Notes: generated from the sequence alone by a model not told the origin. 64,000 nucleotides of DNA from Imbricaverruca yamaguchii (GCA_034440575.1 JAOTOL010001637.1:852501-916500); one strand, 5' to 3'; shown: positions 12,087 to 24,967, counted from the stretch's first letter. Program-made: numbers and translations.

Positions 12087-15000
12087 TCACGGTCGTAAAC
12101 GTTGTTTGATGGTTCGTAGTTTGTTCGGCGACGTCGCGTCCCACATAGCCTGCCACTTGTCTAGGATGAAGGTGGATACCTCTCGGTAGTGGTCAGTGGC
12201 GGAGAGTGGCAGTGTTCGAGAGCACGGTGCCCTTGCCGCTCGTTTGGCCGCAGCATCCGCCAACTCATTACCGGAAATGCCAACGTGGCTCGGAAGCCAA
12301 CATAGAATAACTCGTCGTCCAAGGCGTTCCATATCGGTAAGACGGCTCACAATATCCCGCAGAAGGGGGTTTGATGGATAAAACGTGTTCAGGGCCATAA
12401 GACTACTTAAAGAGTCGGTGAAAATGACATGTCGATCACCCCCAGACAGTTCGATATAACACAGAGCTTTCGTAATAGCGACAAGTTTCGACGAGTACAC
12501 CGATGCGTACGTCGGAAGCGAAAACGAGCGGGAGACAGATCCACAAACAAAAGCGCTGCCAACGCCGTCCTCTGTTCGAGACCCGTCAGTATACGTGGCT
12601 ACCCATCCCTGGAATGTTTCAATATGTTGAAGAGCCAGTGCACGGAATTCTGCTGGAGGGATATCGGATTTTCTGATCTTCGCAAGGGATACATCTACCT
12701 CCGATGTAATCATCTCCCATGGAGGGGTCTCCATGTTCTGGACTGTACGAATTCCCCGAAGCTTAACTCGACTTTCCCGCAGGAGTCTTCGAATTCGAAC
12801 ACCGAATGGGGCGACACTCAGGTTTCGTTCCCCGGAAAAATGGTCAATAGTCGACGCGAAAAGACGTGCGAAAAATCCGGATGGTCGGGAAACTGGCGGA
12901 GCTTGCAGGCGTAGCGCATTCCTAGCCTTTCTCTGCGCAGAGGGAGAGGCGGCTCGTGTGCTTCGGCTAACAGACTTACGGTGGGCGAAGTGCGGAATGC
13001 TCCGGTCGCGATGCGAACAGCGGTGTGATGAACAGTGTCCAGAGTTCGTTCGGAGGAGTTGCACGATCCGTCATAGATAAAACAGGCGTAATCTCACTTG
13101 GCGCGTATCAGTGAGCGGTAAAGCAGAATAAGAGACTCCCGGTCAGCTCCATGGCTAGTTCGAGAAACACACTTTAATATGCTGAGTGATTTAAAACACT
13201 TGTCACGGAGTGCTTTCAAATGCTTCTTGTAGCTAAGACGTGAGTCAAAAGTGATTCCAAGAAACTTCACCGCAGGTGGCATCTGTATCTGCCTGCCATA
13301 CAGCTTGAGACATAGTTCTGCACAGTTACGCCGGCGACAGAAATGTATTGCGGTTGTCTTTTGTGTTGAAAAGCGGAATCCGTTCATTACGCCCTACCTC
13401 TCGAGTTTCTTCACGGCCAATTGGAGACGTCTAGACATAGCAGATAGCCTGGTTGCGCCACACCAAATAGCGAAGTCGTCTACAAAGAGAGGCCGACCAA
13501 ATTGCGACGGAAGGACGTCGCTAATATCATTTATCATTATGGCAAACAGTGCTACACTTAACACACTTCCCTGTGGCACGCCATTCTCCTGCATACATCT
13601 TCTGGATAGCTGGTGGCCAACACGAACACGGAAATGTCGGTCTGCAAGAATATTCTGTACAAAAATCCCCATTGACCCCCGGATACCGCATTTATGTACA
13701 TTTGTAAGAATGCCTTGGCGCCAAGTCGTGTCATAAGCCGCTTCTATGTAAAAAAAGATGGCGCCGATGTGTCGTTTCTGCTTAAATGCTACACGAACTA
13801 CTGAGTCCAGTGTTAAAATGTGGTCTACAGAAGTCCGGTTCTTCCTAAAACCGCAATGTGCATCTGAGAAAAAGTAATGTACTTCTAAGAACCACGTTAG
13901 TCTAGTAGTTACCAATCGTTCCATTAACTTACATAAACACGAGGTGAGTGATATTGGGCGATAGTGGAGCGGTTCTAGTCCACTTTTGCCTGACTTCAAC
14001 ACTGGTATCACTAAGGCTCCTCGTCAGGCTATTGGGAAGTCGTCTTGTTGCCACAGATGATTGAATATGCTTAACAGAATTTCGATCGCAATGGAGGGAG
14101 ATGCTTTAACATTTCGTTATGAATTAAATCCGGGCCTTCGCATACGCTTTTGAGCTTCGCTATGGCGGAAGTCAGTTCGGCCATTGTGAAAGGCTTCTTA
14201 TACGAGATATTTTCGGTTGTGACAAAGTCAGGAGGGAACTTTTCACAATCCAACTTGTGACGCAAGAATTGCGGATCCCAATTGCTGCCACGGCTACGCT
14301 CTGATATGGAGCAGGCAATTTCGTTCGCAACATCTACAGATTTGGTCACGTCCCTATTACCCATGCGTAAGACGGGTAGGGGAACGGATGAATACTGGCC
14401 TACAATACGTTTTACCCTGGACCATACTTGTGCTGTCGGGGTATGCTTGTTTATTTAACCTACATACTCTCGCCATGATACCTGTTTTGCTGATCTTATA
14501 ATGCGACGTGCAAGAGCCCTGGCTTTCCGAAAGACAACCATATTTATAGTGCTACTATCTTTACTGAATTTACGATAAGCTCGCTTTCTAGCGCGTATGG
14601 CATCTCCGCATTCCTCCATCCACCATGTGGCTGGGGTACGCCGTGGAGCACCAGACGTACGCTGAATACATGCAGAGGCAGAATGTAGGAGCAGTGACGC
14701 AAATTATTCCATACTGTATGGTTTATTCTGTCCATCAGCAGAGCAAGCTGTTTCTATATGTGTTATGTCATCAGTCCAGTTGGCTTTGCGAAGATTCCAT
14801 CGCCGCGGCCTCTGTCCAAGGACTGACCCTTCACGATATTCTAGCGATATTGGGAAATGGTCGCTTCCCAGAGGGTCAGTATCAACCGACCAATTAAACA
14901 TTTACACAAGCTGGGGACTACATATACTCAGGTATAACACAGAAGTCTGTCCAGACGGCATTGTGAAGTGCGTTCTGGCACCTGTGTTTAAAATACACGA

Positions 15001-15480
15001 CTCTTCGTGTAGGAATTGCTCCATCAGACGTCGACGGCCATTGGCATCTTCGCATCCCCAAACGGTATGATGTGAATTAAAGTCACCTAAGAGTAAAATT
15101 GGTTCCGGGAGCTGAGAACAAAGAAGTTTCATCTCAGTAGATGGAAATGAAGTCTCCAGAGGCAGGTAAATACTGCAGAATGAAATACTTTTATGACCAA
15201 ACTCCACCCTGGCAGCGACGGCTTGGAGGCGTGTGTCCATCACTAGTGGTTGCGAGGGAACACTATGGTGGATGCCCAGTAGCACTCCACAATGGGAAAT
15301 AGTGTCGGATGCTACTTCTTTTCGGTGGAGGGTGTAGCATTTCACCTGGATTGCGGTGTCCGGCGACAGCTTGGTCTCCTGAAGACAGAACGCCACCGGG
15401 CAGACCCTGTTCAGAACTGCCTGCAAGTCATGGGCACTGCTTCTAAACACCTCCAGTTCTATAGTAAAACAGTCTGTATA
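12087..15480 (-). pseudogene. LINE-A ORF2 (endonuclease-RT-RNase H), broken
   Basis: Polyprotein for target-primed reverse transcription, in pieces. From the N-terminus: the endonuclease/exonuclease/phosphatase domain at 14902-15450 (CLQETK, LGDFNSHHTVWG) and on to 14704 (GSDHFP); a linker and RT N-terminus at 14071-14364 and 13394-14011 (HYRPISLTSCLCKLMERL, VPQGSVLSVALFAIMIND, active-site FVDDFAIW); the RT C-part at 13094-13387; and RNase H at 12087-13064, with YTDGS, the SSKLVAI region where family members have SELVAI, FTDSLSSL and WLPSHVGISGNELADAAA. At least five frame changes or stops separate the pieces, so it cannot make one protein. The catalytic FVDD and the endonuclease D/H residues are still readable. 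The likely source of mobility when young was this element's own RT. Confidence 0.92.
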
Positions 15481-15499
15481 AAGGGCTATGTTAAAAGGG

Positions 15500-17318
15500 G
15501 TTAAGACATGTCAGTTCATGGCGAACCAGCCGGGGCCCACGGGTTCGATGCTGTGCGCGCTCGCGCCCTCGGACTGACTCCGCCGGTCGGCGAGACTGAC
15601 CAGAGCGAGGCACGCTTCCGGCCGGCCTGGGGATGTGGGGGGGGGGGGTGGCCCCATCACCCTCGCAGTCTCTGCGGGATGAAGAGAACTGGCTTGGAGA
15701 GATGGAAACGATGGGGAGCAAGCCCCGCGATCCTGTCTCCCTACATTTGGCGACGTATCCCTCGACCCAGCTCGGGATGTCCGGCCTGAAGCCCCCATAT
15801 CCGGGGTCCCTGGGCGGACCTCACTCGGTAGGCGTGATCGGGTCGTTCAGGGTGCTACTACCGGCACCCGACCGGGGACCACGCCCTTCTCTTCGGAGAT
15901 GGTTGGTGGGGGAGGGGGTTGGGGTGGTTCGGGGTGTAGGAATGGGTTGGGCAGGTTTAGGGGTGGTGACGTACGCGGGTAGGGATTGGATCCTCGTCGA
16001 TTCGACGCGACTCTGAGACGTTTGTGTCTCGAGGCTTGGTTCCGGAGAACTCCTTGGCTCTTCCCTAACGGGAATAGAGCACTGGACGGAGGGGAGGCAG
16101 GGATGGGAGTGCTGAAGGTAGGGGTTGAAGTGGTTGGTGATGGGTCGGGCTTGGTTGTGGATGGACGGGCAGGTCTTTTTCCTCGCTGGACCTGGACCCA
16201 GTCTCCTTGAGGGGTCGCTACAGGGTCGGCAACCGAGGACTCTCCCATCGCCGTCTGGGGAGAGGACATAGCTCTTTCTCCGATTGGTGTGCGCTCATTG
16301 CCAAAGGCGAGCATTATGGCACTCAGTTGACTTATCAGATAAGAGGCACTCATGTGTGTGTGCGACTGCTTCGGCGACTGTTGTGCGATGTTGGAGTTCA
16401 GCTTGACCTTCGCTGCATATGATATTCTCGGGTGTGCTGCCTCGTAGATATCGCGCGCCTCACGGAATGTGATCTTTATGAAACTTTTTATTGTAACTAT
16501 TTCTTTTTCTCTCAAGAAAATGGGACAAGAAAGATCGTAAGTGGTATGGGGGATTTGGCCTGGGCCGCAGTTTGAACAGTGCGGACTCTCCGCCTCAGAT
16601 TTATCTTGCACATGTTGTGCAAATCCACACCGTCCACATGTTCCTCGGTTCCGACAATGCTGTGACGTGACAAAAACGGGAGCATCGAAAGCATGTCATG
16701 GGATTGGGTAGAAATACGCGGACCTTCACACGAACATATCCGACGAAAATAAACTCGGGAAGATCTGTCATGTGAAAAGTCAAGATGATGTTTGTTGGTT
16801 GTGATACCTATCCTTTCCTAATTGAAATTCTGCGGGCCTCTACTACTCCGCACTCTCTTAGGCCATCTACAATGTCGGTATCTGAAACATCTTGTAGGTC
16901 GTAACAGATAATAACTCCTTTGGAGTAACTTTTCGTGTTGTGGGGCTGAATCTCGATACGTACAGTGACTGTTCGCCTGCTGGATTCTTGTCGTTAAGTG
17001 TACGTTATTTCTGTTGCGTCCATCGCCCCCTTTGCATCTTCAGCAGTTTCAAATTTAACTTCTCACCCTCTGTCTCTGAGTTTTTTCGCACCTGAGCACC
17101 GATCCTAGCTTATCACATGCTTCCTTCCTTTGGAACGGAGTAAGCAGTGAAGGTTTCAAATTTTCCTCCAGCGATTTTACGATCAGAATACGTGGTGCAG
17201 GCACTCACTTGGAGGCCGGGGCCTCTATGCACTCCACTCATTATCCTGGCAGGCCGGATTGTCTGTCCCCTACTGTAGGGGGTAGGTGGGTTGTTTTTTA
17301 TGTTGGAATTTGCCATGA
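15500..17318 (-). pseudogene. LINE-A ORF1 (gag-like zinc-knuckle protein), broken
   Basis: RNA-binding ORF1, decayed. A minus-strand frame at 16601-16783 contains FLPNPMTCFRCSRFCHVT (a CX2CX4H-type knuckle remnant), and 15847-16611 continues with HCSNCGPGQIPHTTYDLSC, a second knuckle remnant. A Ser/Pro/Thr-rich linker and a basic C-terminal region (QVQRGKRPARPST) follow. The equivalent of the LINE-B start codon lies near 17316 (MANS...). Frameshifts separate the N-terminal half from the knuckles. Function is by comparison with ORF1 of LINE-B and LINE-D. Confidence 0.8.
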
Positions 17319-17635
17319 AGTGTTTCTTAGTTTCCGCTCCCCGGGCGCCCCACCGCATAGGGCCCTACTGAGGGGACGCCTAGGTCCCGCGCACGGGAGG
17401 TCGCCAGGCGCCCGAGGAGCTATAGGGGCAGGCGGCGCCTTCGCTCGGCCGGGAGGGAGATACTCACCACCCCGACCGAGATCCAGCACCGCCCACCCCT
17501 TGACCCCAGCCGGCCGGGCCGGCGGGCACTGGGAAAATCCCAGGCCCCCGGCCCAAGGCGACCAGCCACTTAGTCCGTGTGAGGCCCCACGGGCCCGCCC
17601 GCCCCTCCGGGATATCGGGACCAAAGAGGTGTGTT

Positions 17636-17673
17636 GGTCCCCCGTCACAACTAGCACCGTGCGACGGGGGACC
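17636..17673 (-). promoter_or_regulatory. Perfect 11-bp hairpin in LINE-A 5'UTR
   Basis: ggtcccccgtc at 17636-17646 pairs perfectly with gacgggggacc at 17663-17673 around a 16-nt loop. The same hairpin occurs at 38865-38902 (LINE-B) and 50076-50113 (LINE-D) at the equivalent place between the 5' end and ORF1. Its role (packaging, translation or internal promoter) is unknown. Confidence 0.75.
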
Positions 17674-17987
17674 TCAACCTCCAGACTCCGTCAACCCCGG
17701 GTACGGGCCGAGGGGGCGCGGCTACCCCGATAAAACTGAGCTGGTTGGCAGGGCCGGGGAAGTTGCCCTGCCTGTTCATAGTAGGGATAGTTGGTGTTGC
17801 AGGGTCACGTGAAGGACATGGATGTTGGGATGATATGGGAATTGGAATGGGAGCGTATGGATGGAAGGACGAGTGAGGCACTCCTGGTCTCACCCCTCGC
17901 CGGTATGATGGTCGCCGGGTCATTGGGGCACTTAATCCTCCCCACCGCGTAAAGGTGGTGCCTCATCGGAGGGAGGGCTGTGAAAGA

Positions 17988-19261
17988 GGCACACACTGAG
18001 CACAGATTGGCTTGATGAGGTGGGTCTAGGATAGGATAGGTCAGAACAGCCGATAACTTATAGATTGTACGCAAGAGAACAGTTGGTAGGCAAAATCGGA
18101 TGGAGGGGGGGGGGCGCAAACAAAAGTGGCAGAATCCAACGTACACGCATCACCAGAATAGCACACAGTACAGAGGAACACAGCACGAAGATACGAAAAT
18201 TCGCAGTGGGAGTGTTGGACAGGCACTTCCCAGATACTTGCCGCTCTGTATCCTCACTGGGCTTAGCGTGACGAGCGTGCAACCCGTCTATTTAGCGTGA
18301 AATGACAATTACCGAGGGTGAGCGTCTCCCACGGCCGACCCGATCAGCGGCCCGTCCGTCGCGCCGCCAACGGTCAGCCGCCAGACACAGGTCGGGTCGC
18401 TCGGGCACTTGCGCCGCCGACTCACTACGCTCTATTGTAGTCGCCAGTAGCACTGCCGTCTGGCCAGACATAGCCCCAGGAGCCACTCTAGGCGTGACCC
18501 AGGCACGGCCTTGGGACTGGTCCGAGAGTGGACTTGGATGTCCTGGAAGCTCAGGATACCAAAGCAGCTCGCCCTGGGATTTCCCGGCATGACCCATTCA
18601 CAATATATATGCTCTCCATAAGTGCATCCTTTCTTTTCCTGCTGGAGGGCTGAATGGTGCAGCATGACAAATGAACGAAAACGTATTGGCTTGGTAAAAG
18701 GCACGAGGACCAACAGTGTCTTCAAAGTGCAGGGAGTCGAGGGATACATCTAGTATTGTCAAAGGGTAGAGCAACGGTCGACCCAGGATCAGGTGCAGAG
18801 ACAGGGGGCGCGACAAGGAATAAGTGCGGAGGCGGGCCCAGCTGTAAGTCCGGAAGCGGATCCCCGTGTGGGTGCTGAAGCCGCACTAGAGGTGGGTCCG
18901 GGGACCGCTCCAGAGGCGAGTGTGTGGCAGGCGCTTCTGATCTGTCGCGGGAAGCGCCTCACCAGCCCGGCTGTCGCCTGACGCTGGGTCACGTCCGGCA
19001 GCGGCACAGACGGTGTCGGCTCAGCCGCTGCCGTGTACTCCTACCGCCGCACGGTGCTGGTGCCGGCCCCGCGCCCGGCCAGAAGCCTCGCTTCAGTGAC
19101 GCCAATTAACTCCAGTCCCAGCAGAGTTTCAAACGGGCGTCTGACGCTGGCTGAGCGCTCAGGCCCGGCGAGTTTTCCGCCGGGCTGACAGCCGGCCCGC
19201 TACTGAAGGCCACCGGGCCGAGTCGGTCGAGAGTAGCTGATGTCGATTGTCGGGCCGGCCG
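17988..19261. other. No gene seen
   Basis: No recognisable gene. Between 18800 and 18920 a loose GC-rich repetition (gaggcgggcc, gaagcggatcc, gaagccgcac, gaggcgagtg) suggests an old tandem array, but it is too diverged to define a unit. Confidence 0.45.
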
Positions 19262-19592
19262 CCAGACCGGCGGCTACAGAGCGGCTACAGGGCGGGTACA
19301 GGGCGGATGCAGAACGGGTACAGAGCAGCTACAGAGAGGATGCAGAGCGGCTAGAGTGGCTACAGAGGCTACAGAGCGGTTACAGAATGGCTACAGAGCA
19401 GCTACAGAGCAGCTACAGAGAATACAGAACGGCTACATAGTGGCCACAGAGTGGCTACAGAACGGCTACCGACGGCCGCCGGGCCGCGTTAGTCGAGGCA
19501 CGGTTCACGTTCACTGTCGAGCCGGGGCCAGGCCGGCGGATACAGAGTGGCTACAGAGCGACTACAGAGCGACTACAGAGCGGCTACTGACG
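19262..19592. repeat. Short-unit tandem repeat (ctacagagcggctacagag)
   Basis: The words gctacagagcgg, gctacagagcag and gctacagaacgg recur at 9-12-bp spacing through 19272-19480 and again at 19535-19590, broken by about 55 bp of unique sequence (19480-19535). The block lies in GC-rich DNA without a gene. Confidence 0.85.
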
Positions 19593-22500
19593 ACCATCGG
19601 GCAGCATGAGTCCAGAAGCACGACTCACGTCCACTGTCGAGTCGGAGACCAGGCCAGCGGCCAGACAGGGCGGCTGGCTTCACCTGCGAGACACTGGAGA
19701 GCCCAGCACTGCAGGTGGTCCGGCCGTGGAGGGAAGACGCGAGACAAGATCAGACGATCTCGGCCAAAAGAGGATAATTACACGAATCATTAAGGCTGAC
19801 TGATCGACTTAATCAGTAGCGCAAGGAAGTTCTGGCGATAGGCCCAAAACAATCGAACTTCTGTTATTCTACGCACGGTAGTTATTTATTTGGGCATTGG
19901 GGAGTTGGGGCATGGCGGGCAATAGGGCAGAGGTAATATCACGAGCGTGGAATAAATTATTGTCATCCGAACAGAACCAGCGCGAAATTACATTATTTTA
20001 ACGGACGCTAAGCGATCACAATCCTAGACGAGCACGATCACCAAACACAGCAGCATCTGTAAATATGATGTAGATAATTTATTATGAGACATGGAGCCAC
20101 CATTCGATGTCAGCCATAACATGAATCTAGCATGGGTCAGCTCCAGCCTGGGGTGTTCGGACACCGGCACATGTGCCCTGGTTTCCAACAACTGGCAGTG
20201 GCGACCTGGACATCCGTCCCTCAGAAGCATGCCGGGCCGACCGGGCGGCCGGCGGCCGCCACCACACAACCGTGCTGAACGCGCGAATCCGACGACTCGG
20301 TCGGCTTCCATCAGGGTGAGAAAAAGCCGTCGCGCCAAGACGAAGCGTCGGCACGTCAGGGTCGACCTGGCCATCCGTCTCGCTGATAGTCCGCCGGGCA
20401 AAAACTCTGCAGTGAACGCCAAGCCCGGCCAGTGAACCGTCCGACCGCTGCCACCGCAGACCGCGCCGACACGACTCGACAGAACATCAGATACCGACTG
20501 CATCATTGGTTATGGACATCTACTGGATAGTCTGAAGAAGAGCGCTTCCTCAATGAAAGCACATAAACATACACATCTCCAAAGGTTGTGGCGATATATA
20601 TGACAGATTGTAACAATCCCAACTTCAACACACGAGCTAGGGCATGGCCTTCCTCGTACGTGAATGGCGTCATTCATCACATGGAGCCGAGCTGCAGCAA
20701 ATTACGGGGCTGGCCAGGATTATGCCGAAGCTAATCCTGGCCAGGATATTGTTTGATTCCAGAGGCACATTTTTGCGTTGGAGAGCAGCGCGTCGTTTAG
20801 TTTCAGCCAATTTCCGCTTCTTTGGAGAAGCTAGGGAACCGTGATCCTGCTGCATGAAGTCCTGTGGCGGTAAGAAACTAATTAAAAAAATATATGCTTT
20901 CATTTATTTGTTCCAGGGGACGTTTAAACGCATGGCGTTGTGTGCTACCTTCATGGGGCGTTGCGTGTGTTTTTGGAAGGAAGTTATGCGTCTTGGACCA
21001 AGTGAAGCATGTAATTTTCCATTGCAATGCCCCGTTATTTACTCTAAATAACGAGAAAATCTTAATCAGTGATATTTAGTATGTTTGAGCTTTTGTTTGG
21101 CTTGAAACATTGGTCGAAGTGGGCGCCATAAATGCACCCATTTTCACCTTCATATGCAGCTCTGAAACTAAGGGTTTTGGCTGGAGGATGCCCGATTTAA
21201 GGCTGAGGAGAGGTTTGAACGAAGAATTGTCTCACACAAAATATTGCAATATTTACCTAAGGTGCATAACTCAATATTTTGAAAGGTTACCATGGCTTTG
21301 GGTTGGTGATATGTGTCATATATTCAAGTCATGCAGGTTTGTCATAATTATTTAGTAAGAAAAGGTATTTATGGGGCGAAAATTTTACGTGCTATTGCTA
21401 TCCTTGCACCCTGTAAATGCTCCTTTCTGTCCGTGTTGATTTAGTTTGTAAGTAGTTATATATTTGCGTTTTTACCATGTAACATACAACCTTGCATCAT
21501 GTGTTTTAGGCACGTGCGTGGCCGCCACCACGGTTTAGGCACGTGCGCTGGAAAACTACCATATCCTGTTGCAAATGCCTCCTCATAATTTTGCATTCCA
21601 CCTCTTACTTGGAAGCTCACACCATCGGTGGACCATACTGGAAGACTAGATCAACGACTAGCAGTGGTACCCCGTGCCCCACACCAGCAGGCAGCCGCCT
21701 AGTTAAGATGTCTGCAGTAGCGGCGAACACGAAGATATTACGAGACCATCATCGAAGGACACCGAGCCAACATCCCATTATGCGACCAACATCGACGGGC
21801 CATCATCTCCTTACCAGACCAACAGCAAGGGAGGCGGCCACAGCCCGCAGTCGGTACAGTAATGCTCTCCTCCAGACGGCCGGTTGCTGACTGTTTAAAC
21901 AGGAGCATAGTAGGCCCGCAGCTCATGCTCAGAAAATCAGAGGTTAAGGGCAGTAGCAATGTCAGATGGCACTCAGGGAGACGTTGTTCTGTGGGCTTTG
22001 GGATTTGACAGTTCCAATGGTCATATAGCACCCAATTTAGCTAACAAATCAAATAGGGAATACATCACAACTAAGGTGAGATGTCAATCTTGAAATTCTC
22101 CTGAGGGTGGCATAATAACTTTCATTTTATCGAAGTCACGGCGCGCCATGCTGCCGTAATGGACGCTCACAGGGTGCTGAGAGCGAAGACAGCAGGTTTG
22201 CCAACAGCAATTTGTGATGCAACCAGAAGATAAGTAAATCACTGCAAGTTGTCAAATCTGGAACTTGTACCGTTTAAAAACGAACCAGTATCGTTATTAC
22301 TGAATATACCATTGCTTTGTATCGATACGTAATGACCAGGGTAGCTCCGGGGCGTGTAGAACACGTTACATTACGACACATCCACGTGACTGACCAGCTG
22401 AAAACACGGCCGGGCACAGAAGGCTGCCACAAAACTCTTTCGACGCCTGTAGGTCGTGAGAACTTATGGGCAGTTGGCATGATGAAGTTGGCAAAGAAAC

Positions 22501-23067
22501 ATACAAGAGCCGATTTAGTTCTGGATGAGGCAAGATTAGGACTTGAGCCCATGCGACAACAAAAAGAAGCCACGACTTGGCGGGCATATCCGATCCCGTT
22601 AGGTTGAGTCGCTCATGTGAACTGTTCTGCATATATACGGGGGTAGATTTGCTCGGAGCAGGTCCTGCCTCGTAATAACATTTCTATCAGGTTCCAACGC
22701 ACTCCTCCCCGTATCAACGATAGGGTGCGGGCATAGTGAACAAAAACAACCGTATGACAAATTGCATCATATGTTGCACTTGATTTAAATAGTCATACAG
22801 GACAAGTACCACATGACATTATAATTTCACATTGATGTGCATTAATTTTTCCGCAAGTAGGAGACTTCAAACAATATTTCAAACATACAGGCGCTGGAAC
22901 TATGCTTGCAACACATTCACAGCAGGAAAGATTACTAGAGTACTAACTGACGCCTGATAGCTAACAAAACGGCTTCATGCCACGGGATTCAACAAGGCGC
23001 TCAGTCGTGATTAGCACGTACAGTCTAGGGGCCACCTATCATGCGTGTCCCGTATCAGCGAGAGGAA
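19593..23067. other. No gene seen
   Basis: About 3.5 kb with only short unrecognised frames. The frame on the minus strand at 20024-20506 (160 codons) has no motif I can name. Confidence 0.5.
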
Positions 23068-23332
23068 GGTGGTGGTGGTGGTGGTGGTGGTGGTGGTGGT
23101 GGTGGTGGTGGTGGTGGTGGTGGTGGTGGTGGTGGTGGTGGTGGTGGTGGTGGTGGTGGTGGTGGTGGTGGTGGTGGTGGTGGTGGTGGTGGTGGTGGTG
23201 GTGGTGGTGGTGGTGGTGGTGGTGGTGGTGGTGGTGGTGGTGGTGTGGTGGTGGTGGTGGTGGTGGTGGTGGTGGTGGTGGTGGTGGTGGTGGTGGTGGT
23301 GGTGGTGGTGGTGGTGGTGGTGGTGGTGGTGG
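23068..23332. repeat. (GGT)n microsatellite, 265 bp
   Basis: About 88 GGT triplets with a single one-base phase slip near 23245 (ggtggtgtggtgg). It abuts the 3' end of LINE-C at 23333. On the minus strand it is the (CCA)n tail of that element. The 2410-2469 insertion has the same tail in short form (CCA)3. I infer expansion from the LINE tail. The poly-Gly, poly-Val, poly-Trp and poly-His frames across it are artefacts. Confidence 0.97.
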
Positions 23333-24300
23333 ATTGGAATTTAGGGGCGCGTCGACGTCAAGGGTCATTTTGCGTCAGTAACTGAATTTTAATCAATCTA
23401 CGGTGCTGCTATCATATCTTGATATCCATCTTCACGGGTGGGGGTACATCACGTCAAGGCGAGCTTGTCGAATGAAAGCAAAAATATTCCCAGACGCCAC
23501 GACCTCAGAGTCGTTCCCTATAAGCATACGTAAAGAGGAGTCGGTATTCAACGGCCATAAAATTTGGCGTCGTAGAGATTCTAGCAATGTACAGCCAACT
23601 AAAACATGGTACACGGTAAGCGGGTTAGAATAGCGCGGACATAGAGGTCGATCATCACCGGTAAGCATGCAACTGTGTGTTGCGAATGTTTGACCTATTC
23701 TCAATCGGCAGAGTATTACTTCTTCCTGACGTTTGGTTCGGTGAGAGGATAGCCACTTCCCTAGTGTCGGTTTTAAAGCCCTGAGCTTACTACACTTGGA
23801 ATTCCAGGTTCGTTGCCATTCTGACCGTATATTTGATAATATAGTGGGGTATAGATCCCTTGGGGGAGCCGTAGAGGGACCACACGGCCATTACCAATGG
23901 CGTGTTTGCGATAATGTCAGCAGCTTCGTTTCCCGCGAGTCCAACATGGCTAGGAATCCAGCAGAACACGATATTTCTGCCGATGCCATCTAGGGATTTT
24001 ACGACTTTGGTAATCCTCCGAAAATGTCGGTTATCCTGGCTAAAGGTGTTCAGTGCCAGAAGACTGCTCAGAGTCTGTGAAAACCACGCGCTTTGTGGAC
24101 CAGTCTTTCTGTATAAAATAGAGGGCTTGCAAAATGGCATACAGTTCGGCGGTAAAAATCGATGTTTGTGTCGGCAAACAAAAAGATCGAACACCTTGTC
24201 GACTGACGTAAGCACACCCAACACCAGATACTGACTTTGAGCCATCTGTGTAAATGCGCGAGAAGTTGTATTCATGTATTTTTTCCAATGCAAACATGGT
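23333..24300 (-). mobile_element. LINE-C: 5'-truncated, decayed I-like LINE (RNase H part)
   Basis: Minus-strand fragment with the terminal hairpin at 23333-23382 and remnants of the ORF2 C-terminus. Frame 24040-24297 reads YTDGSKSVSGVGCAYV, FTAELYAILQAL and VVFTDSEQSS (RNase H D, E, D). Frame 23790-24293 continues with WIPSHVGLAGNEAADII, the last RNase H motif. Frame 23432-23704 holds the downstream RPLCPRYSNPLTVYHVLVGC tail that matches the LINE-B C-terminus (RPSCPRCRAPLSVRHVLVSC). At least two frameshifts. I see no RT upstream of about 24300, so the copy is 5'-truncated. The 5' boundary and TSD were not resolved. Confidence 0.88.
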
Positions 24301-24390
24301 CAGTTCCTCCGGGTTAACGTGTCCTTTCTTTGAGCAAGACAGTCAAGTCAGTTTTCACTGGGACAACATGACACGTGCTAGACATGGACA

Positions 24391-24762
24391 TGTACAGGGA
24401 CAGGGACAGGGTTAGGGACATAGAGAGAGAGACAGAGACAGAGACAGGGACAGAGACAGAGACAGAGACAGGGACAGGGACAGAGACAGAGACAGAGACA
24501 GGGAAATGGACGGGGACATGGACGGGGACATGGACATGGACATAGACGGGGATGGGGACAGGAATAGGGACAGGGACAGGGACGGGGACAGGGACAGGGA
24601 CAGGGATAGGGACATAGAGAGAGAGAGAGAGACAGGGACAGAGACATGGACAGAGACAGGGACATGGACGGGGACATGGACGGGGACATGGACATTGACA
24701 TGGACGGGGATGGGGACAGGAATAGGGACAGGGACAGGGACGGGGACGGGGACGGGGACGGG
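24391..24762. repeat. Hexamer satellite (GGGACA/GAGACA)n with a higher-order duplication
   Basis: Tandem gggaca, gagaca and ggacat hexamers. The stretch at about 24507-24590 (ggacggggacatggacgg ... ggggacaggaataggga) is repeated almost verbatim at about 24665-24745, giving a higher-order period of about 155 bp. The open frames on both strands are repeat by-products. Confidence 0.93.
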
Positions 24763-24967
24763 CCAGCCCAGGATGCCGGCTGCACTACCTCTGCTACAGC
24801 GCGCCGCTCGACTCGCATCTCAGATCGACAGATCGTCCGCTAATCACATGTCAGGCATCCGGCCGGGCTCGGCACGAACGCTTCACACCAGCGGCGGTGA
24901 CGGCGACTAATGGTCTCCAGGGCGGCGCCGCCGCTCCACGGCTGCCCGGCCCTCAGTGTGTGTGTGC

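Larger units (their letters stand above)
11560..17974 (-). mobile_element. LINE-A: near full-length, decayed I-like LINE
   Basis: A 6.4-kb minus-strand retrotransposon bounded by the direct repeat (ggg)ctgtgaaaga at 11547-11559 and 17975-17987. The leading G's are ambiguous with the element's own 5' end. Order from the 5' end (right): GC-rich 5'UTR, gag-like ORF1, ORF2 with endonuclease, RT and RNase H, then a 3'UTR ending in the family hairpin and a (TCAA)n-type tail at 11560-11578. Both ORFs are broken by many frameshifts and stops. A second, 84-bp hairpin insertion (11924-12007) is nested in its 3'UTR. Clade placement (I/Jockey-like with RNase H) rests on domain order. Confidence 0.9.

Noticed and set aside
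12196..13080. Plus-strand frames across 12.2-13.1 kb
   Set aside because: Antisense shadows of the LINE-A RNase H region.
23039..23385. Poly-Gly, poly-Val, poly-Trp and poly-His open frames
   Set aside because: Translations of a (GGT)n microsatellite.
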